Assembly (NCBI RefSeq): GCF_003121485.1
Contig: NZ_QAVX01000012.1
Coordinates: 62,001 to 126,000, forward strand
Source: Dyella sp. C11
GTDB taxonomy: Bacteria; Pseudomonadota; Gammaproteobacteria; Xanthomonadales; Rhodanobacteraceae
Length of the DNA stretch: 64,000 nt
Direction of reading: 5' to 3'
Positions 7,264 to 14,432 of this stretch are shown here, in pieces. Within the stretch, counting starts at the first letter, position 1, and each line of letters starts with the position of its first letter. The position numbers and the translations under genes were made by a program. The notes beneath the pieces were generated by a model that searched no databases, had not been told where the DNA came from, and saw only the letters and a program-made list of their open reading frames with translations.

Positions 7264-8217
7264 ATGTCGATATCGACACCCCCCAAGGTATTCGTAAGCC
7301 ACGCCAGCGAGGACAAGGATCGATTCGTTCTACCGTTCGCTGCGGCCCTTCGGGGAAAGGGAATTGATGCCTGGGTGGATAGATGGGAAATGCTTCCGGG
7401 CGATAGCCTGGTCGACAAAATCTTTGAGGAGGGTTTGAAAGAAGCGGCCGCAGTGATCATTGTTCTGTCGAAGATTAGCGTCGTTAAACCGTGGGTTCGA
7501 GAAGAACTCAACGCCGCAGTGGTCGATAGAATCGGTCGAGGAACGAAGTTGATTCCGGTCGTTTTGGACGATTGCGAGGTGCCTCAGGCGCTCAAGTCCC
7601 TCGTCTGGGAGCCGGTCAAGGATCCCGCGAACTTTAATGAAAGTCTGGCTCGAGTGGTGGATTCCGTTTTCGGTCACACCCGGAAGCCCGCACTTGGGCC
7701 TGTGCCCGCATATGTGAATGAGCACCCTGCGTACCCGTCAATTCGAGGACTAACCAGCGCTGATGCCGCTGTGCTTTATATGTTATTCGAGCATTTTGTT
7801 CGCGATCACTTTGGCAATTACCAGGAGCCCGGCGCCTTAAACACCCTTGCTTCGGGTCAGGGGATTGAATCTTCTGTAGCGCAGGAGAGCTTGGAGGTAC
7901 TGGCGAATCAGCACTTGGTCGAGATTCTTCGTCATCTAGGGCCAGGGCCTTATCCGTCACGGATTACGGAGCTCGGTGTCTCGAAAGTCCTGGGCCCAAA
8001 GGAGGGGGCACTAGTTCGTGAGGTTGCTTTGGCAATACAGAACAACGGGCTTCATACCGGTGCTGACATTGCAGCGTCTATTGGTCTCGATCGGGCGCTG
8101 GTAGAGCACGCGATTAAAAAGCTCCAGGGTGCTGGGCACATCAATGTTTCGCGCGGCTTGGGGGGAGAAACAGTGATCTTCCAGGTAAACGCAACTTTAA
8201 AGCGCTCATTGGGCTGA
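7264..8217 (+). CDS. TIR-domain protein with C-terminal winged-helix region
   Basis: 317 residues. Residues 7-130 form a TIR domain: VFVSHASEDKDRFVLPFA, GIDAWVDRWEMLPGDSL, VIIVLS and PWVREEL, with E80/E81 at the position of the catalytic glutamate of NAD-consuming TIR enzymes. After a linker, residues 165-317 contain two DNA-binding-like segments (ADAAVLYMLFEHFVRDHF and TGADIAASIGLDRALVEHAIKKL) resembling winged helices. Bacterial TIR proteins commonly deplete NAD or make cyclic ADP-ribose signals during phage defence; that role is inferred. ATG 7264 has GGAGAG upstream. The gene is more AT-rich than its chromosomal neighbours and sits in the integrative element. Confidence 0.8.
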   Translation: MSISTPPKVFVSHASEDKDRFVLPFAAALRGKGIDAWVDRWEMLPGDSLVDKIFEEGLKEAAAVIIVLSKISVVKPWVREELNAAVVDRIGRGTKLIPVVLDDCEVPQALKSLVWEPVKDPANFNESLARVVDSVFGHTRKPALGPVPAYVNEHPAYPSIRGLTSADAAVLYMLFEHFVRDHFGNYQEPGALNTLASGQGIESSVAQESLEVLANQHLVEILRHLGPGPYPSRITELGVSKVLGPKEGALVREVALAIQNNGLHTGADIAASIGLDRALVEHAIKKLQGAGHINVSRGLGGETVIFQVNATLKRSLG

Positions 8218-8226
8218 GATGTAGCT

Positions 8227-8462
8227 ATGACCATTGACGATAACGCCGTTGCCGTACTGGCAGCATTGGTGGCTGGAGATCGTTGGCTCAACGCTGATGC
8301 GTGCGCGGTGTATCTCGGCATGGTCATGCCCAAGGGGGATCCCAATCGCCGCGGCTTCCTGGAGCGTGTTGCTTGCCGCCCGAACCAAACCCGGTGACGC
8401 GCTCGTGGAAGAGGTCCGAGGTGAACGAGTGGGCGATGAATCAGCGAAAGCATCGCAGGTGA
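8227..8462 (+). pseudogene. Frameshifted excisionase / AlpA-like helix-turn-helix gene
   Basis: From ATG 8227 the frame reads through DRWLNADACAVYLGMV and RRGFLERVACRP and stops at 8395-8397 (56 residues). The adjacent frame, starting around 8385, continues the same family pattern: NPVTRSWKRSEVNEWAMNQR and a basic tail, ending at 8460-8462. Together they make a normal-length (about 78 residue) MerR/AlpA-like excisionase of the kind paired with P4-type integrases. A single-base loss near 8383-8391 explains the break. No slippery heptamer suited to programmed frameshifting is present. The element may therefore have lost efficient excision, unless this is a sequencing error. Confidence 0.65.
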
Positions 8463-8517
8463 ACGGAGCTGGCTCTTGGTAGTGTTCGAAACTGTAGGGG
8501 TATTGGAGAGAAGCGGA

Positions 8518-9027
8518 ATGGAGTTGTTGTCGTCCAAGCTGGAACGAGCGGATCGGCTAGTAGAGATCGCGAGTCGTGCGGGCTATGCCCTGTGGCAGCT
8601 CCAGACCCTTGAGGGCGCCTTGGCGCAATACTTCGTGTTAGTAGCGCAAGCTACCAAGGGCATGGGCGAAGAAGCTGGGAACGCGCTCTTCGAGAAGGCG
8701 AACTCGGGAACGTTCGGCGCTACCATCACAAAGTTGCGTAAGTCCGGCAAATTATCGCCTGGGCTTGAGGGCCGTTTTCAAACGCTTCTGACCGAAAGAA
8801 ATTGGCTCGTCCACAGGTCCAGAACGACCAGCGGGCATGCGATCAAGAGCGATGGAGCGTTTCACGAACTTCTTGACCGCCTTGATCGTATCGCTGATGA
8901 GACTTCGCTGCTTCTGCGAGAGATTGGCAAGCTAGCAGAGATCTTTGTCCTGTCCAGCGGAGTACCAAAAGCAACGATAGATCAACTCGCGGAAGAGCTC
9001 GTGGAGAAATGGGTTGGAGGAAATTGA
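8518..9027 (+). CDS. HEPN-like helical protein with Rx4H motif
   Basis: 169 residues from ATG 8518 (GGAGAG upstream; an in-frame GTG at 8476 is less likely). The protein is almost entirely helical and carries RNWLVH at residues 94-99, an exact R-[N]-x3-H HEPN ribonuclease motif at the end of a helix, preceded by LEGALAQYFVLVAQ. HEPN proteins act as RNA-cleaving toxins or as structural partners in defence systems. Its stop (TGA 9025-9027) abuts the ATG of the DUF3800 gene, indicating strict coupling. Nuclease activity and the toxin role are inferred from the motif and context. Confidence 0.6.
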   Translation: MELLSSKLERADRLVEIASRAGYALWQLQTLEGALAQYFVLVAQATKGMGEEAGNALFEKANSGTFGATITKLRKSGKLSPGLEGRFQTLLTERNWLVHRSRTTSGHAIKSDGAFHELLDRLDRIADETSLLLREIGKLAEIFVLSSGVPKATIDQLAEELVEKWVGGN

Positions 9028-9786
9028 ATGGCGATAGCTATTCCCGGTTCGGGCTACAGCGACTACCTGGTGTTCATCGATGAGAGCGGGGACCACGGAC
9101 TTAAGAGCATCGATGCTAACTACCCAGTATTCGTTCTCTGCGCGGCGCTTTTTAATAGGCGAGAGTATGTCGAAGCGATTTGCCCCGCCTTAAACGCTCT
9201 GAAGATGGACTTCTGGGGGCATGATGAGGTCATCTTGCACGAGCACGACATTCGCAAACCGAAGAATCAATTTGCTTTCCTTCAGGATGCCGCGAACCGC
9301 AATGCGTTCCAGGAAAGGCTTTCAGCATTTTTGGCACAAGCAAAGTTCAAGCTTGTTTTCAGCGTTATCCATAAGGACCGCTATGTGGAGCGTTACCAGC
9401 TACCACGTAACCCCTACGACGTTGCCATGAGCTTCGTACTGGAACGTGTTTTCCTGGATCTGCACTCGAAAGGGCAGACCCACAAGCGCACCAAAGTCAT
9501 TGTTGAGTGCCGCGGTGCGAATGAAGACGCCCAGCTAGGGGAGGCGTTTGCAAGAATCGTCGGGGGTGAGAATGCTTGCGGGCGTCCTCTGCCGTTCGAC
9601 CTACTTATGATTCCAAAGCTGTCAAATTCGATTGGTCTGCAGATCGCGGATCTCTGTGCCCGCCCTATGGGCATCAGATCGATTCGCCCGAATCAGGCCA
9701 ATCGAGCATACGAGATCATTGCTGGAAAGATTCGGCGGGATCAACAGGGTAGGGCAGAGGGATGGGGTGTAAAATTGTCCCCATAA
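9028..9786 (+). CDS. DUF3800-family protein (RNase H-like fold)
   Basis: 252 residues. The family signature is clear: YLVFIDESGDHG with D18/E19 near the N-terminus, an acidic strand VIVECRGANED in the middle and GLQIADLCA near the C-terminus. DUF3800 proteins have a predicted RNase H-like nuclease fold with these acidic residues as metal ligands and are often encoded near defence genes and mobile elements. Translation starts directly after the HEPN stop with GGAGG upstream, so the two probably act as a pair. The substrate is unknown; this could be an effector or a processing nuclease. Confidence 0.8.
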   Translation: MAIAIPGSGYSDYLVFIDESGDHGLKSIDANYPVFVLCAALFNRREYVEAICPALNALKMDFWGHDEVILHEHDIRKPKNQFAFLQDAANRNAFQERLSAFLAQAKFKLVFSVIHKDRYVERYQLPRNPYDVAMSFVLERVFLDLHSKGQTHKRTKVIVECRGANEDAQLGEAFARIVGGENACGRPLPFDLLMIPKLSNSIGLQIADLCARPMGIRSIRPNQANRAYEIIAGKIRRDQQGRAEGWGVKLSP

Positions 9787-9793
9787 AAGCGAA

Positions 9794-9819
9794 AGGCCCC
9801 AAACCGAAGTTTGAGGCCT
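9794..9819. terminator. Hairpin between convergent DUF3800 and zinc-ribbon genes
   Basis: AGGCC/GGCCT and AAAC/GTTT stems with a CGAA loop and a small internal mismatch. It is placed between convergent genes, with A-rich sequence on the left that gives a weak T-rich tail on the minus strand. A probable shared terminator. Confidence 0.5.
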
Positions 9820-9924
9820 AGCGCCGACCGGAAATTTCCAGTCCGACTTGACACTACTGTAAACCAGCATCAGCGCTTTTTCCACTGCCATGGAAGGGTC
9901 CGTTTAGCCCTCGCGCCTAGATGC

Positions 9925-10107
9925 TCATTCCGGCTCGTCCACCTGCTCAAGGCGGAGGAACCCTTCCTCATCCTCGCCAAGGCTCCGCAAGCGATTCCGG
10001 CGGCCACAAACGCGGCACATGAAGTGCAGGCCGAAGCTATCTATGGTCGCCTCGGCGCCTCCCGTGAAATCAGGGAACTCGGTATGGCAGCGGATGCAGA
10101 TCCACAT
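9925..10107 (-). CDS. Small zinc-ribbon protein
   Basis: 60 residues with two Cys pairs, CIRC at 4-7 and CRVC at 31-34, forming a rubredoxin/zinc-ribbon knuckle, and an acidic C-terminal tail. Small proteins like this are common in phages and integrative elements and may bind nucleic acid or another protein. It is the last gene of a minus-strand group with 10153-10746 and 10793-10996. The ribosome site is weak. No specific function can be assigned. Confidence 0.6.
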   Translation of the reverse strand: MWICIRCHTEFPDFTGGAEATIDSFGLHFMCRVCGRRNRLRSLGEDEEGFLRLEQVDEPE

Positions 10108-10152
10108 GCCATCGATTCTAGCGCCGCACAGCGTCAGGGATGCGGCGTGATG

Positions 10153-10746
10153 TCAGTCTCGCTTTTTGTCGGCGAGCAGTTCGCCGATCTTTGCAAGCCC
10201 ATTGTCGGTGTGGAAGAGGCAATCCACCATAGCTTTGCGCAGGATGGGCTCGATAGTCACCCCGTCTTCGCCAGCAAGCACATTCCACGCGAAATCGAGC
10301 GATTCGATATTTGCGTGGACGTCGATGGCTCGCGCCACCGCAAGGAGAGTTTCGTGCGCCGCACCGTCGAGAAGGTGCAAGCGGTCGTAGACCGGCGCCC
10401 ACTCCTCAACGAATGGAAACGAGTCCCAAAGCTCGCGTTTGGCAGAGGTTCCGTCTGGTGTCTTCATCTCAAGGAACAAGGGGGCGCCATGACCTTCAGG
10501 CCACTGCTTCAGAATCCACCGCAGTCTGTTTGCCATGCGGGTGAGGATTGGTCTGACAACCAGCGCCATTCCCATTGCAGTGTCTCGCGCCTGGTGCTGA
10601 CGAGTGCGCTCGCCTCGTTTGTAAAGAGCGACGGGCACGCCAATGGCTACCACCAGGCCGATTTTCGAACCGATGAACTGGCACCATGCTGCCGTTGCCT
10701 GGCTCTCCGCGGCCAACAGCGCGGCCTGCTGAGGATCGATCCCCAT
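10153..10746 (-). CDS. Hypothetical membrane-anchored protein in the mobile element
   Basis: 197 residues from ATG 10746, with GGGGGAG eight bases upstream; an upstream in-frame extension lacks a ribosome site. One transmembrane helix near residues 24-42 (FIGSKIGLVVAIGVPVAL) is followed by a basic stretch and a soluble helical domain containing RANRLRWILKQWPEGH-like sequence and a C-terminal GLAKIGELLADKKRD. No family is recognised. It lies between a small membrane protein and a zinc-ribbon protein in one orientation, so a phage-type operon is likely. Confidence 0.6.
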   Translation of the reverse strand: MGIDPQQAALLAAESQATAAWCQFIGSKIGLVVAIGVPVALYKRGERTRQHQARDTAMGMALVVRPILTRMANRLRWILKQWPEGHGAPLFLEMKTPDGTSAKRELWDSFPFVEEWAPVYDRLHLLDGAAHETLLAVARAIDVHANIESLDFAWNVLAGEDGVTIEPILRKAMVDCLFHTDNGLAKIGELLADKKRD

Positions 10747-10792
10747 GCGTGAACTCCCCCTTCTCCTGAATGGCCCCATGGTAGCGGGATCG

Positions 10793-10996
10793 TTAGCCGC
10801 GGCGGACCCTCGCTCGCACACGGTCGAGCGCCGCGTGCTTCTCGGCCTTCCGCGCTTTCACAGCGCGAACAATCGCAGCGATGCCGGCGATGGCCAGCAC
10901 CGCAGCAGCCGCCAGCACGAACACCAGGTTGGCGTCATCCATCCATTCCGGTCGCGGCCTGTAGGGCCGCGCCAGAGCCGTGAGAGCCATCGTCAT
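10793..10996 (-). CDS. Small single-helix membrane protein
   Basis: 67 residues from ATG 10996 (MTMALTALARPYRPRPEW); a longer frame back to 11056 would be antisense to a phage gene fragment and is rejected. One strong hydrophobic helix, ANLVFVLAAAAVLAIAGIAA, is followed by a basic tail rich in Arg and Lys. It resembles small phage membrane or holin-like proteins in layout only. It is the first gene of the minus-strand group ending at 9925. Confidence 0.45.
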   Translation of the reverse strand: MTMALTALARPYRPRPEWMDDANLVFVLAAAAVLAIAGIAAIVRAVKARKAEKHAALDRVRARVRRG

Positions 10997-11132
10997 GCGT
11001 CTGCGCCCCATCCTTTTCAGTGCGCCTATGATTCGCGCCATCCTCGAAGGGCGCAAGACAGGGGTGCCTCATGGCAGGCATTGGAGACTACCTCTCGTGG
11101 GTTCTCTTGCTCGTGCTTGCATCGTAGGCTAA
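10995..11132 (+). pseudogene. Fragment of a phage ASCH-like gene
   Basis: From ATG 10995 the plus strand reads RPILFSAPMIRAILEGRKT near the start. This is the conserved N-terminus of a widespread phage protein family with an ASCH-like domain, normally continuing for about 150-250 residues. After this the frame diverges into unrelated sequence and stops at 11130-11132, leaving 45 codons. There is no good ribosome site. It marks deletion of phage-type genes inside the element. Confidence 0.55.
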
Positions 11133-11140
11133 ATAAAAAA

Positions 11141-11158
11141 GCCTCGCCGGAGCGAGGC
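11141..11158. terminator. Intrinsic terminator between MORN lipoprotein and the phage fragment
   Basis: GCCTCGC-CGGA-GCGAGGC, a perfect seven-pair stem. On the minus strand it is followed by TTTTTTATTT, so it terminates the lipoprotein gene ending at 11183. It also has TTTT on the plus side and can act in both directions. Confidence 0.85.
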
Positions 11159-11182
11159 TTTTCTATGGCCGATGTGATTTAG

Positions 11183-12643
11183 TTATCCGCGCGGATGCAC
11201 CGCCGCAAAGACCTTGGGAACAACGCACCCAGGGCTGCCTGCAATACAGGTTGCCGAGCCCTTGATCATGAAGTCCCTATAGGTTCCAGCCCCAATTTCA
11301 GCCACCGAGTCGCTTCGGCACATGACCCCATCTTGGCCTTCGTCAGCGCAGAACGCCGGCTCGGGTCCGTTGGAGCCTTGAAATTGGAAGATAACAATCT
11401 GAGTTGGCGATGGGTTGCCTGCCCGCGTCGCTCCGTCAGTATTTGCGGGCGGTGCCTGCAGTGAGCCTGGCGGAGATGATCCTTCAGGGGCCGCAAGGTT
11501 TCCGCCAATAGGCCACAAACTTCCCGTTGCACCCGCGAGCTTGCCGTTGTCGCGGGTCGCTTCGATGATCAGTTGCCCTTGATCGTCCCAAGCTTTTTGC
11601 GTCCCAGTCGGAATGCCGCTAACAAAGGTCGTTTCAAACTTGGCGATGCCTCGATGGTCGAATGACCAACCGAACTTTCCAGTCATCGTACCGAGTAGCA
11701 CACCTGCATCCCAGTCGAATTTACGGAAACCGGTTTCGAGTGGATCAAGGGGTGATCTCCTCGTTGACAGTGGATTGAACTCGATCATCAGCACTTTGGC
11801 TTTGGTCCAGTCAAACTGAAACGCATTGACATAACCATCGACCTGCCAACCACATCGATCAGTACATTCGATCTGGTCGCTTTCGACTAGTTGTCCCTTT
11901 TCGTCGCGTACTTCGACCGTGGCGGATTTGAGAAGACCGCGCGACCAGACGCGCTTCCAATCAGCGTTGTTGTCAACATAGTGCTGGTTGCCGTCTGCGA
12001 TACCGTCCACGAAATTTTGTTCATCATGCAGCTGGCCATCCGGTGAAAACTCCTTGCGGACTCCGTTCAGCAGTCCGTTCTTCAGAGTCATCGTCACGCG
12101 CCCATTGTTGCTCGCCGCCTCCTGATGGCCCGTGGGTTTGCCATTGGACCAGTTGAAGTCTTTGAGAACTACTTTCCCTGTCGTGTCCCATTCCTTTTCA
12201 GCGCCATCTTGCACGCCGTTCGACCAAGTCAGCTCATGAATCAATGCACCAGAGTCGTCATAGATCCGCTCGTGACCATCTTTCTTTCCATCTTTCCAAG
12301 AAGCCTCATAAGTTGTCTTCCCTGAAAGATTCCAACGAGTTTCAGACCCGTCCTTTTTCTCATTGGAAAAATGGGTCTCTGTTACTTTCCTTCCATCATT
12401 GGAAAAGCATTCTGCTTTACCGTCGATCACGCCCTTTTTGTACGAGATGTTGCATTCGCCAACTTGAAACGTGTCGTAGAGGCTGATCTTGGAATGTGTA
12501 ACAGTGCCGGTGAATGGTTCGGAATCGTGGAGTTTGTACACAAGTCCCTGCACAGTTTCCGTTTGTCGCTGATCCACCTCTTCTCCGCCGCAAGCAGTCA
12601 GCGCCAAGCACGCCGCAAGCGCAGCGATACGATAGTCTTTCAT
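11183..12643 (-). CDS. MORN-repeat (YwqK-like) lipoprotein
   Basis: 486 residues from ATG 12643 with AGGGGA upstream. An N-terminal lipoprotein signal, MKDYRIAALAACLALTACGG, puts the acylated Cys at residue 18. Residues about 40-260 and 330-390 consist of repeated short strands of the type NGVQDGAEKEWD, DGKKDGHERIYDDSG and DGIADGNQHYVD, the MORN-like repeat of the so-called YwqK antitoxin family. The C-terminal 90 residues are Pro/Ser-rich and then a compact Cys-containing domain. The gene is clearly more AT-rich than the chromosomal genes. It is element cargo of unknown function; a surface-exposed scaffold or a role in contact-dependent competition is possible. Confidence 0.75.
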   Translation of the reverse strand: MKDYRIAALAACLALTACGGEEVDQRQTETVQGLVYKLHDSEPFTGTVTHSKISLYDTFQVGECNISYKKGVIDGKAECFSNDGRKVTETHFSNEKKDGSETRWNLSGKTTYEASWKDGKKDGHERIYDDSGALIHELTWSNGVQDGAEKEWDTTGKVVLKDFNWSNGKPTGHQEAASNNGRVTMTLKNGLLNGVRKEFSPDGQLHDEQNFVDGIADGNQHYVDNNADWKRVWSRGLLKSATVEVRDEKGQLVESDQIECTDRCGWQVDGYVNAFQFDWTKAKVLMIEFNPLSTRRSPLDPLETGFRKFDWDAGVLLGTMTGKFGWSFDHRGIAKFETTFVSGIPTGTQKAWDDQGQLIIEATRDNGKLAGATGSLWPIGGNLAAPEGSSPPGSLQAPPANTDGATRAGNPSPTQIVIFQFQGSNGPEPAFCADEGQDGVMCRSDSVAEIGAGTYRDFMIKGSATCIAGSPGCVVPKVFAAVHPRG

Positions 12644-12896
12644 TGTTTCCCCTATCCCTGTTGTGTGAAACGCGTCACAGTCTAACCTCCGCCTAGGAGG
12701 CTCCTGCAAGCCCTGCTGGAGTTATCGGCCCGCTTGCCGAAATTATTAGATGGCACTCGGTGAACCCGTTTGTCCAGCACCCGGCCTAAGTCCGTTTGAT
12801 ATGCGGAGTTTTCAGACGTCGGATTGTGGGGGCAATTTGAGTGGCAGAAGATCCGACAGGAGAAATGGATGGCCACTGCTATCGGGGCAATGTCTT
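12644..12896. other. Spacer between lipoprotein and integrase genes
   Basis: About 250 bases containing the lipoprotein promoter region. A short plus-strand ATG near 12865 follows an AGGAGA, but its frame runs antisense into the integrase 3' end and has no protein-like features. I see no insertion sequence ends or RNA genes here. Confidence 0.35.
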
Positions 12897-14135
12897 TCAG
12901 GACACTTTTTGTTTGATTGCTACAACCTTGCCACCAGCTCTTAGGCCATCAAGGTAGTCCGCCCAAGCCTGCATCATGCGCTTCCTCTCATCGAGGTACT
13001 GCGCGGCATGCGTGTATGCCCCGCGGACTTTGTTGGACTCTGCGTGAGCTAGCTGACGCTCGATGGCATCAGCATTCCAACCCATCTCGTTCAAGCGTGT
13101 GGCGGCCATGCTTCGGAAGCCGTGACCAGACATCTCGTCGCTGGCGTAGCCCAAGCGGCGAAGGGCCGCATTGATGGTGTTCTCCGACATCGGGCGGCTG
13201 GCGGTGCGGACACCAGGGAAGACGAAGTGGCCGTGTCCTGTCAGCTTGTGTAGCTCACGCAGGACATCGACGGCTTGGCTTGATAGCGGCACTAGGTGTG
13301 CTGCCTTCATCTTCATGCGTGGGCCAGGGATGCGCCAGATCGCATTGTCGAGGTCGAGCTCAACCCACTCTGCCTTCCTCAGCTCACCAGGTCGCACGAA
13401 GACGAGTGGAGCGAGTTTGAGCGCGGCCAAGGTGACGTACTGTCTGGTAAAGCCCTCAATGGCGCGCAGGAGCTCGCCGATCTTCTTGGGGTCGGTAATG
13501 GTGGCCCGGTGAGTCGGCTTGGGCGTGGTGAACAGCCCACGCAGGCTGGCGGTGATGTCGCTGTGTGCGCGTCCTTCGAGCACGGCCCAGCGGAAGACCT
13601 GGCCGGCGTTGATCTTCACACGGCTTGCCGTTTCACGCTTGCCGGCGTCCTCAGCCTTCTTGAGGACATCGCGTAGCTCGAGTGCCGTGATCTCCGTGAT
13701 GGGGCGCCGGCCGATGTGAGGGAAGAGGTACGATTCCAAGCGCCAACGATCCTTCGCTGCAGTCGTCTCTGCCGTGTCCCCCTTGGTTTCACGTGCTGCC
13801 ATCCAGTCGCGCGCAACGCGCTCGAACGTCTCTGCAGCGACAGCTTCAGCCTGGACCTTGGCGGCCTTCTCAGTCTTCCGGAGCGCTCCTGGATCCTGAC
13901 CCAGAGCTAGTAGTCTGCGCGCGTCTTCGCAACGCTGGCGGGCATCGAGCAGAGACACCGCGGGGTAGGGGCCTAGCGCGAGTAGCTTTTCCTTGCCGGC
14001 AACTCGGTACTTCCATCGCCATAGCTTCGAGCCAATTGGATTGACGAGCAGATAGAGGCCATTGCCCGTGGCGATCTTGTAGGGCTTGTCTTGGGCCTTT
14101 GCTTTGCGCAGGGCGACGTCTGTGATCGTCGGCAT
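12897..14135 (-). CDS. P4-type tyrosine integrase
   Basis: 412 residues, the usual length for the family. The N-terminus (MPTITDVALRKAKAQDKPYK, GLYLLVNPIGSKLWRWKYR) is the DUF4102 arm-binding domain. It is followed by a SAM-like core-binding domain and the catalytic domain with R in FVRPGELRKAEW, the HGFR box (SGHGFRSMAATRL), LAHAES and the nucleophile Tyr in AQYLDERKRMM. The start lies 187 bases from the 3' end of tRNA-Leu, the expected place for an enzyme that integrates into that tRNA. Upstream TACCCCC repeats are probable binding sites. All key residues are present, so it looks active. Confidence 0.95.
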   Translation of the reverse strand: MPTITDVALRKAKAQDKPYKIATGNGLYLLVNPIGSKLWRWKYRVAGKEKLLALGPYPAVSLLDARQRCEDARRLLALGQDPGALRKTEKAAKVQAEAVAAETFERVARDWMAARETKGDTAETTAAKDRWRLESYLFPHIGRRPITEITALELRDVLKKAEDAGKRETASRVKINAGQVFRWAVLEGRAHSDITASLRGLFTTPKPTHRATITDPKKIGELLRAIEGFTRQYVTLAALKLAPLVFVRPGELRKAEWVELDLDNAIWRIPGPRMKMKAAHLVPLSSQAVDVLRELHKLTGHGHFVFPGVRTASRPMSENTINAALRRLGYASDEMSGHGFRSMAATRLNEMGWNADAIERQLAHAESNKVRGAYTHAAQYLDERKRMMQAWADYLDGLRAGGKVVAIKQKVS

Positions 14136-14168
14136 CTGGGGGTATCCGGGATTCAGTCATGGGGCATA

Positions 14169-14196
14169 TACCCCCGCTACCCCCAGATATACCCCC
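14169..14196 (+). repeat. TACCCCC repeats, probable integrase arm-type sites (right end)
   Basis: Three copies of TACCCCC start at 14169, 14178 and 14190, just upstream of the integrase start. The last two have the same 12-base spacing as the pair at 6270-6288. They probably bind the integrase N-terminal domain and may also autoregulate its promoter. Confidence 0.5.
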
Positions 14197-14251
14197 CAGA
14201 AGGGGTGAGATTCCAAGACACGGTATGGGACAAGATGGAACAATCAGGCAT

Positions 14252-14278
14252 AAAAAACCCGCATATCTGCGGGCTTTT
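14252..14278. terminator. Terminator downstream of tRNA-Leu
   Basis: CCCGCA-TATC-TGCGGG stem at 14258-14273 with six A residues on the left (a T-run on the minus strand) and TTTT on the right. It lies 44 bases past the tRNA 3' end and ends tRNA transcription before the integrase. Confidence 0.8.
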
Positions 14279-14321
14279 CCTTAGTTCCTTGGACTGTATG
14301 GGACGTCCTGAAACTTCTACT

Positions 14322-14407
14322 TGGTACCGGTGATAGGACTCGAACCTACACTCTATCGCTAGAAGCGGATTTTGAGTCCGCCGCGTCTACCATTCCGCCA
14401 CACCGGC
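14322..14407 (-). tRNA. tRNA-Leu (anticodon CAA)
   Basis: Read on the minus strand it begins GCCGGTGTGGCGGAATGGTA, has the anticodon loop CTCAAAA (anticodon CAA, reading UUG), a long class II variable arm, the T-loop GGTTCGAGTCC and an encoded 3' CCA. The seven-pair acceptor stem closes with a G-U pair. The 3' half is the integration target of the neighbouring integrase. It lies 25 bases downstream of the cysteine dioxygenase gene on the same strand. Confidence 0.95.
14329..14344. other. Proposed right attachment site within tRNA-Leu 3' end
   Basis: GGTGATAGGACTCGAA covers the T-arm and acceptor region of the tRNA. It matches 6213-6228 in 14 of 16 positions. Insertion here preserves the tRNA, as is usual for P4-type integrases. 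Confidence 0.45.
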
Positions 14408-14432
14408 ATTGCAGCGGGACATTATGCCGGGT

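Noticed and set aside
8383-8398. Programmed -1 frameshift in the excisionase-like gene
   Set aside because: No X-XXY-YYZ slippery heptamer is present in the correct phase; a simple indel explains the break better.
9925-11132. Complete prophage
   Set aside because: Only small membrane or zinc-ribbon genes and one phage gene fragment are present; there are no capsid, terminase or replication genes.
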